Source of the DNA: CAVRQM01 sp964250775
GTDB taxonomy: Bacteria; Pseudomonadota; Alphaproteobacteria; Acetobacterales; Acetobacteraceae
Direction of reading: 5' to 3'
NCBI GenBank assembly: GCA_964250775.1
Contig: CAXUHK010000143.1
Coordinates: 1 to 10,247 of the forward strand
DNA length: 10,247 nt
The notes beneath the pieces were generated by a model. It did not search any database. It saw only the letters and a list, made by a program, of their open reading frames with translations, and was not told the DNA's origin. The translations under genes were made by a program, and so were the position numbers. Below are positions 6,767 through 10,247 of the stretch, one piece after another. Each line of letters begins with the position of its first letter. The first letter of the stretch is position 1.

Positions 6767-6848
6767 AGGCTGGTCGCGCGACCGCATCACCGAGCGGTCG
6801 GCCGTCGATCTGGCCCGGGAAGATCGTGAACGCCGCGAGCGGACCTAA
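6654..6848 (+). CDS. Small overlapping ORF, or displaced C-terminus of the preceding membrane protein
   Basis: This 64-residue frame starts at ATG 6654 (or 6660), overlaps the preceding gene by 113 bases in a different frame and runs 82 bases beyond it. I do not recognise it. It is soluble and proline-rich at first (LTPPMEQVF, RIQPPPM), then has a short hydrophobic strand (MIVIYKGW), then a highly charged tail (LAREDRERRERT). Third-position G+C is about 77% in the overlap against about 46% for the other frame, and about 79% after it, so this frame looks like the coding one. No Shine-Dalgarno is seen before either ATG, and an in-frame TAA at 6642-6644 closes it upstream. It is either a translationally coupled small gene or the true end of the membrane protein after a frameshift. 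Its TAA overlaps the end of the convergent LysR gene. Confidence 0.5.
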   Translation: MVMPLTPPMEQVFEQRPATLDPRRLSRIQPPPMIVIYKGWSRDRITERSAVDLAREDRERRERT

Positions 6849-7741
6849 CGCCGGGCGTGTCGTAGCGCCGCGATCAGGGCGGCCAATGTCGGCGGCATGT
6901 GCCGTCGCGAGGGGTAATACAGGAAGTAGCCGGGAAACGGCGCGGTCCACGACTCCAGCAGCCGGGTGAGGCGACCCGTCGCTATGTGTGGCTCGGCTTG
7001 CTGTTCGACGACGTAGGCGATGCCCAGCCCGTCGAGTGCCGCTTCCAGCATCAAGTCCGGCTCGTTGAAGGCGACCGGGCCTGTCACCTTGACGGCCAGC
7101 GCGCGCCCTGCTTGTTCGAACTCCCAGTCGAGGATCTGGCCCGAACCCGTCAGCCGGAAGTTCACGCAGGCGTGCCGCATCAGGTCCTGCGGCGTATCGG
7201 GCGCAGGATGCCGTGCGAGGTAGTCGGGCGAGGCGACCACCGCCATGCGCAAAGGCGGACCGACGCCGACCGCGATCATGTCCGCCTCCAGTTTCTCCCC
7301 AAGCCGGATGCCGGCGTCGAGCCGTTCGGCAACGATGTCGCGAAACTGGTAGTCGACTAGGACTTCGACCTTGGCTTGCGGATGATCGGCGAGGAATCCC
7401 GGCAGCATCGGGCGGATCACTGTCTCGAAGGCGTGGCGCGTCGCGGTGAGGCGGACCGTGCCCGCGACCGTGTCCCGCTCGCGGTGCAATGCCGCGAGCG
7501 CGGCATCGATCTGCGCCAGCGCCGGCTCGAGCGCCTGCAACAGCCGCTCCCCCGCTTCCGTCACCGATACACTGCGGCTATTGCGCTGCAGCAGCCTCGT
7601 GCCGAGGCGATCTTCGAGTTGCTTCATCTTGTGGCTTAGCGCGGAGGTCGAGACCCGCAGCGCCGCCGCAGCATGGGTGAAGCTCCGCGCGCGGGCGACG
7701 GCGGTGAAGGCGGCGAGGTCGTCAAGGCTGCCCCGGCTCAT
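6845..7741 (-). CDS. LysR-family transcriptional regulator
   Basis: DNA-binding regulator, 298 aa, the standard LysR length. The N-terminal winged helix-turn-helix spans about 5-65 (AFTAVARARSFTHAAAALRV, then STSALSHKMKQLEDRLGTRL). A linker helix follows to about 90, then a periplasmic-binding-protein-like effector domain to the end. The DAGIRLGE and VVASPDYLARHP stretches are typical of the large CrgA-like LysR subgroup. The ATG at 7741-7739 is preceded on its strand by AGGA with 7-base spacing. It diverges from an SDR gene 115 bases away, the usual layout for a LysR protein controlling its neighbour and itself. The effector is unknown. Its stop overlaps the convergent small ORF by four bases, so no terminator separates them. 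Confidence 0.93.
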   Translation of the reverse strand: MSRGSLDDLAAFTAVARARSFTHAAAALRVSTSALSHKMKQLEDRLGTRLLQRNSRSVSVTEAGERLLQALEPALAQIDAALAALHRERDTVAGTVRLTATRHAFETVIRPMLPGFLADHPQAKVEVLVDYQFRDIVAERLDAGIRLGEKLEADMIAVGVGPPLRMAVVASPDYLARHPAPDTPQDLMRHACVNFRLTGSGQILDWEFEQAGRALAVKVTGPVAFNEPDLMLEAALDGLGIAYVVEQQAEPHIATGRLTRLLESWTAPFPGYFLYYPSRRHMPPTLAALIAALRHARR

Positions 7742-7856
7742 CGTCCCATCCTGCTCAACGCCCCATCCCGGTCATGACAACTTATCGCTTGCCCGGCGTC
7801 GCGCCACCTTCCGCCGTGACGCGGGACTGGTCCGCGACAACAGGTTGGAGGCCACA
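7742..7856. promoter_or_regulatory. Divergent control region between the LysR regulator and the SDR
   Basis: This 115-base gap must hold the promoters of both genes. It contains a perfect 8-bp palindrome GTCATGAC (7771-7778) beside a small A/T-rich patch (ACAACTTATC, 7777-7786), and an imperfect dyad with GGAC and GTCC flanked by CGCG around 7820-7837. LysR proteins bind dyads of the T-N11-A kind, and either could be part of such a site. No convincing -35/-10 pair was found on either strand. Confidence 0.5.
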
Positions 7857-8588
7857 ATGCCTGAACTGAACAAGGTCGTGCTCGTCACTGGGGCGTCGAG
7901 CGGCATCGGCGAAGGGACTGCGCGCGTGCTCGCCGCCGCCGGCGCCCGCGTGGTGTTAGGCGCCCGTCGCGTCGACAAGCTGCAGGCCATCGCCGGCGAG
8001 ATCGCCGCGGCGGGCGGGCAGGTCCGCACCCGCGCGCTCGATGTCACCAACTTGGACGATGTGAAGGCGTTCGCCGACTTCGCCCAGGCCGAGTTCGGCC
8101 AGATCGACGTGCTGGTCAACAACGCCGGCGTGATGCCGCTCTCGCCGCTGTCGGCGCTCAAGGTCGAGGAGTGGAATTGGATGATCGACGTCAACATACG
8201 CGGCGTGCTGCACGGCATCGCCGCCGTGCTGCCGCGCATGGAGGCGCGGGGCCAGGGACACATCGTCAACGTCTCCTCGGTCGGCGGCTTCGTGGTGCAG
8301 CCGACCGCCGCCGTCTACGCCGCGACCAAGTTCGCGGTGCGCGCCATCTCCGAGGGGCTGCGCAAGGAGAGCGCGTTGGTCCGTTGCACCTGCGTCTACC
8401 CCGGCGTGGTTGAATCGGAACTGGCCAACACCATCAGCGACCCGGTGGCGCGCGAGCGGATGGTCGGCTATCGCAAGAGTGCGATCCCGCCCGAGGCGAT
8501 CGGCCGCAGCATCCTGTACGCGATCGAGCAGCCGGGCGACGTGGACGTGAACGAAATCGTGGTGCGCCCGCTCGCCACCCAGGTCTAA
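7857..8588 (+). CDS. Short-chain dehydrogenase/reductase, probably NADP(H)-dependent
   Basis: Classical SDR oxidoreductase, 243 aa, cytoplasmic. It shows the cofactor motif TGASSGIG (11-18), basic residues after strand 2 (GARR, R37-R38) that favour NADP(H), the structural NNAG (88-91), catalytic Ser141, and YAATK with Tyr154 and Lys158. The PGVVESELA stretch follows the active site. The general style resembles the YdfG-like group of broad-specificity reductases, but the substrate cannot be named. ATG 7857 has GGAGG (7847-7851) 5 bases upstream. The frame is open back to 7446, but that extension is antisense to the LysR gene and is not credible. It is the likely target of the divergent LysR regulator. 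The CLC gene follows 28 bases later on the same strand and may share its transcript. Confidence 0.94.
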   Translation: MPELNKVVLVTGASSGIGEGTARVLAAAGARVVLGARRVDKLQAIAGEIAAAGGQVRTRALDVTNLDDVKAFADFAQAEFGQIDVLVNNAGVMPLSPLSALKVEEWNWMIDVNIRGVLHGIAAVLPRMEARGQGHIVNVSSVGGFVVQPTAAVYAATKFAVRAISEGLRKESALVRCTCVYPGVVESELANTISDPVARERMVGYRKSAIPPEAIGRSILYAIEQPGDVDVNEIVVRPLATQV

Positions 8589-8616
8589 TGAGGGCGGCAA
8601 CCGAGTCGGAGCGGCG

Positions 8617-9927
8617 TTGACCAGGCTTCCCGTCTTGCTCACGCCCCGCCGGGTCCGCCGGATGCGGCTTGCCTCCTGGCGATGGCGGCGCCTGCTGTTG
8701 TTCGTGCTGGGCGGCATCGCGGTGGGTGGCATCGCGGTGGCGCTGGCGATCGCGGCCGATTGGGCCGGGCGCGGTTTCCAAGCGATGGCGGCGCGGCACA
8801 GGTTGCTGCCGTTGCTGCTGACGCCGGCAGGCTTCGCCGTCGCCAGTCGGCTGGCGCGCCGCTACTTTCCTTATTCGGGCGGCAGCGGCATCCCGCAGGC
8901 CATCGCGGCGCGGCATCTCCACGCCCAGTCGGCCCGGGCCCGGCTGGTCTCGCTGCGGCTGGCTGTCGGCAAGGTCGCGCTGTTGCTGGTGGGCTTGCTG
9001 TGCGGCGCCTCGATCGGCCGGGAGGGACCCACGGTGCAGGTCGGCGCCTCGATCATGTTCGCGGTGGGGCGGCTGTCGCCGCGTCGGCAGCCGGGGCTGA
9101 TCCTGGCCGGGGCCGCCGCCGGCGTCGCCGCCGCGTTCAACACGCCGCTGGCCGGGATCGTGTTCGGCATCGAGGAGATGAGCCGCTCGTTCGAGGCCCG
9201 CACCAGCGGCATCGTCGTCGGCGCCGTCATCGCCGCCGGCGTCACTTCGCTCGCGTTGCAGGGCGACTACACCTATTTCGGCACCACCCACGCGACGCTG
9301 CACGGGGCGGGGTGGGTCGCCGTGCCGTTGCTTGGCGTGCTCGGCGGCGTCCTGGGCGGCGGCTTCAGCCGCGTGCTGGTCTGGTTCGGCGCCGGGTTGC
9401 CCGGAACCCCCGGCCGGCTGGTCCGCGCACGGCCCACCGGCTTCGCCGCGGCGTGCGGCCTGGCGGTCGCTTGCTGCGGCTTGCTGTCAGGCGGTGCGGT
9501 GTTCGGCACTGGCTACGCCCAGGCGCGGGCTCTGGTGCAGGGAGGGGCGCTGCCCTCGCTCTGGTTCGGCCCGCTGAAGCTGCTGGCGACGGCGCTGTCC
9601 TCGATCAGCGGCATCCCCGGCGGCATCTTCGCGCCGTCGCTGGCGGTGGGCGCAGGGCTGGGCGCCGACATGGCGGCGCTGCTGCCCGCGGCGCCGGGGC
9701 AGGCGTTGGTGGTGCTCGGCATGGTGGCCTACTTCGCCGGCGTGGTGCAGGCGCCGATCACCGCGTTCGTCATTGTCTCCGAGATGACGAACGACCACGC
9801 CCTTGTGGTGCCCCTGATGCTGGCCGCCCTGATCGGCTACGCGGCCTCGCGGCTGGTCTGTCCCGAGGGAGTGTATCACGCGCTGGCGCGCAACTTCGTG
9901 GCCGGGGAGGTTGCCCGTCATGCCTGA
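8617..9927 (+). CDS. CLC-family chloride/proton antiporter
   Basis: Integral membrane CLC protein, 436 aa, the size of a bacterial CLC without C-terminal CBS domains. Filter and gating motifs are all present: GSGIP (89-93, Ser90 binds chloride), GREGP (134-138, Glu136 is the external gate), and GGIFAP (335-340, Phe338). Tyr420 in EGVYHA matches the anion-coordinating Tyr445 of E. coli ClcA. Glu187 in FGIEEM matches the internal proton glutamate (Glu203 of ClcA), which predicts a 2 Cl-/1 H+ exchanger and not a channel. Ser90, where fluoride exporters carry Met, argues against fluoride specificity. The N-terminus is basic (about 1-25). TTG 8617 is preferred because GGAG (8608-8611) is 5 bases upstream; ATG 8662 lacks a ribosome site. 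The end overlaps the next gene by 8 bases. In other bacteria CLC antiporters aid acid resistance. Confidence 0.95.
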   Translation: MTRLPVLLTPRRVRRMRLASWRWRRLLLFVLGGIAVGGIAVALAIAADWAGRGFQAMAARHRLLPLLLTPAGFAVASRLARRYFPYSGGSGIPQAIAARHLHAQSARARLVSLRLAVGKVALLLVGLLCGASIGREGPTVQVGASIMFAVGRLSPRRQPGLILAGAAAGVAAAFNTPLAGIVFGIEEMSRSFEARTSGIVVGAVIAAGVTSLALQGDYTYFGTTHATLHGAGWVAVPLLGVLGGVLGGGFSRVLVWFGAGLPGTPGRLVRARPTGFAAACGLAVACCGLLSGGAVFGTGYAQARALVQGGALPSLWFGPLKLLATALSSISGIPGGIFAPSLAVGAGLGADMAALLPAAPGQALVVLGMVAYFAGVVQAPITAFVIVSEMTNDHALVVPLMLAALIGYAASRLVCPEGVYHALARNFVAGEVARHA

Positions 9928-10247
9928 AGCCGCCGCCGATTCGCCCGCAGCCTCCGTCTCTGGAGCCAGGAGGCCGTTGGCGATCATGCTGGCGTTCGGC
10001 TTCGTCTCCGGCCTGCCGCTGGCGTTGTCCGGGTTCACGCTGCGGCAGTGGCTGACCGAGGGCCACGTCTCGCTGCAGGCGATCGGCCTCACCGCCAGCA
10101 TCGGCCTGCCGTACACGTTCAAGTTCCTGTGGGCGCCGGTGCTCGACCAGGTGCGCCCGCCGGGGCCGCTGGGCCGGCTCGGGCGCCGGCGCGGCTGGCT
10201 GCTGGCCGCGCAGCCGCCGCTGGCGCTGGCCTGCCTGTGGCTGGCGG
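9920..10247 (+). CDS. ampG: AmpG-family muropeptide permease (5' part)
   Basis: First 109 residues of a major facilitator superfamily (MFS) protein that runs off the window. After about 20 polar residues the first membrane helix carries GFVSGLPLALSG, followed by LRQWLTEGHVSLQAIGL, GLPYTFKFLWAPVLD and GRRRGWLL. This is the pattern of AmpG, the inner-membrane importer of GlcNAc-anhydromuramyl peptides in cell-wall recycling, and it lines up well with remembered E. coli AmpG. The ATG at 9920 overlaps the end of the CLC gene by 8 bases and has GGGGAGG (9904-9910) 9 bases upstream, so the two are probably cotranslated. AmpG-like MFS proteins may carry other cargo, so transport of muropeptides is inferred from similarity. 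Confidence 0.9.
   Translation, partial: MPEAAADSPAASVSGARRPLAIMLAFGFVSGLPLALSGFTLRQWLTEGHVSLQAIGLTASIGLPYTFKFLWAPVLDQVRPPGPLGRLGRRRGWLLAAQPPLALACLWLA

Noticed and set aside
7446..7856. Upstream extension of the second SDR to 7446
   Set aside because: It is antisense to the LysR helix-turn-helix region and gives no SDR-like sequence. ATG 7857 has a strong ribosome site and a standard SDR N-terminus.
8682..10055. 457-codon alternate + strand frame across the CLC gene
   Set aside because: It overlaps the frame with all CLC motifs and is Arg/Gly/Ala-rich low complexity.
1..10247. Mobile element, phage, CRISPR or defence island
   Set aside because: No transposase, integrase, tRNA, direct-repeat array or nuclease/helicase gene was found, and base composition is even along the window except for the C/G tracts.

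Overview
The window is very GC-rich (about 70% by eye) and densely coded, with strong G/C preference at third codon positions, 1-4 base gene overlaps and several GTG/TTG starts. Gene content and protein style (the BipA, thioredoxin and LivHMGF sequences) suggest a high-GC alphaproteobacterium. The Rhodospirillales/Acetobacteraceae are my best guess, inferred without a database search.

Region 1 (1-3748, + strand) is a branched-chain amino acid-type (HAAT) ABC importer: the 3' part of a LivH permease, then LivM, LivG and LivF, each overlapping or nearly touching the next. It is followed by a short-chain dehydrogenase (SDR) gene. The periplasmic binding protein is not in the window, so the transported substrate is unknown. 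The SDR gene has no ATG, GTG, TTG or CTG in frame before its Rossmann motif. It either starts at an ACG codon behind a well-placed GGAGG, has lost its start codon, or carries a small frameshift.

Region 2 (3749-6212, + strand) holds housekeeping genes: a classical thioredoxin and, after a 229-base gap with long C and G tracts, the ribosome-associated GTPase TypA/BipA. The gap contains two hairpin-forming sequences, a possible G-quadruplex on the minus strand and a perfect 13-bp inverted repeat ahead of typA.

Region 3 (6213-6848, + strand) holds an unrecognised small membrane protein. Near its end, coding character switches to another frame, where a 64-codon ORF overlaps it by 113 bases and continues beyond it. 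This is either an overlapping small gene or a frameshifted C-terminus, and it is the least explained part of the window.

Region 4 (6845-8588) has a minus-strand LysR regulator diverging from a second SDR across a 115-base control region, the usual layout of a LysR regulator and its target.

Region 5 (8617-10247, + strand) holds a CLC-type chloride/proton antiporter with all key residues visible. The start of an AmpG-type muropeptide permease overlaps it by 8 bases and is cut by the window edge.

I see no mobile element, CRISPR array, tRNA, rRNA or phage gene, and no convincing new multi-gene system. Most of the window is ordinary metabolism, transport and housekeeping.
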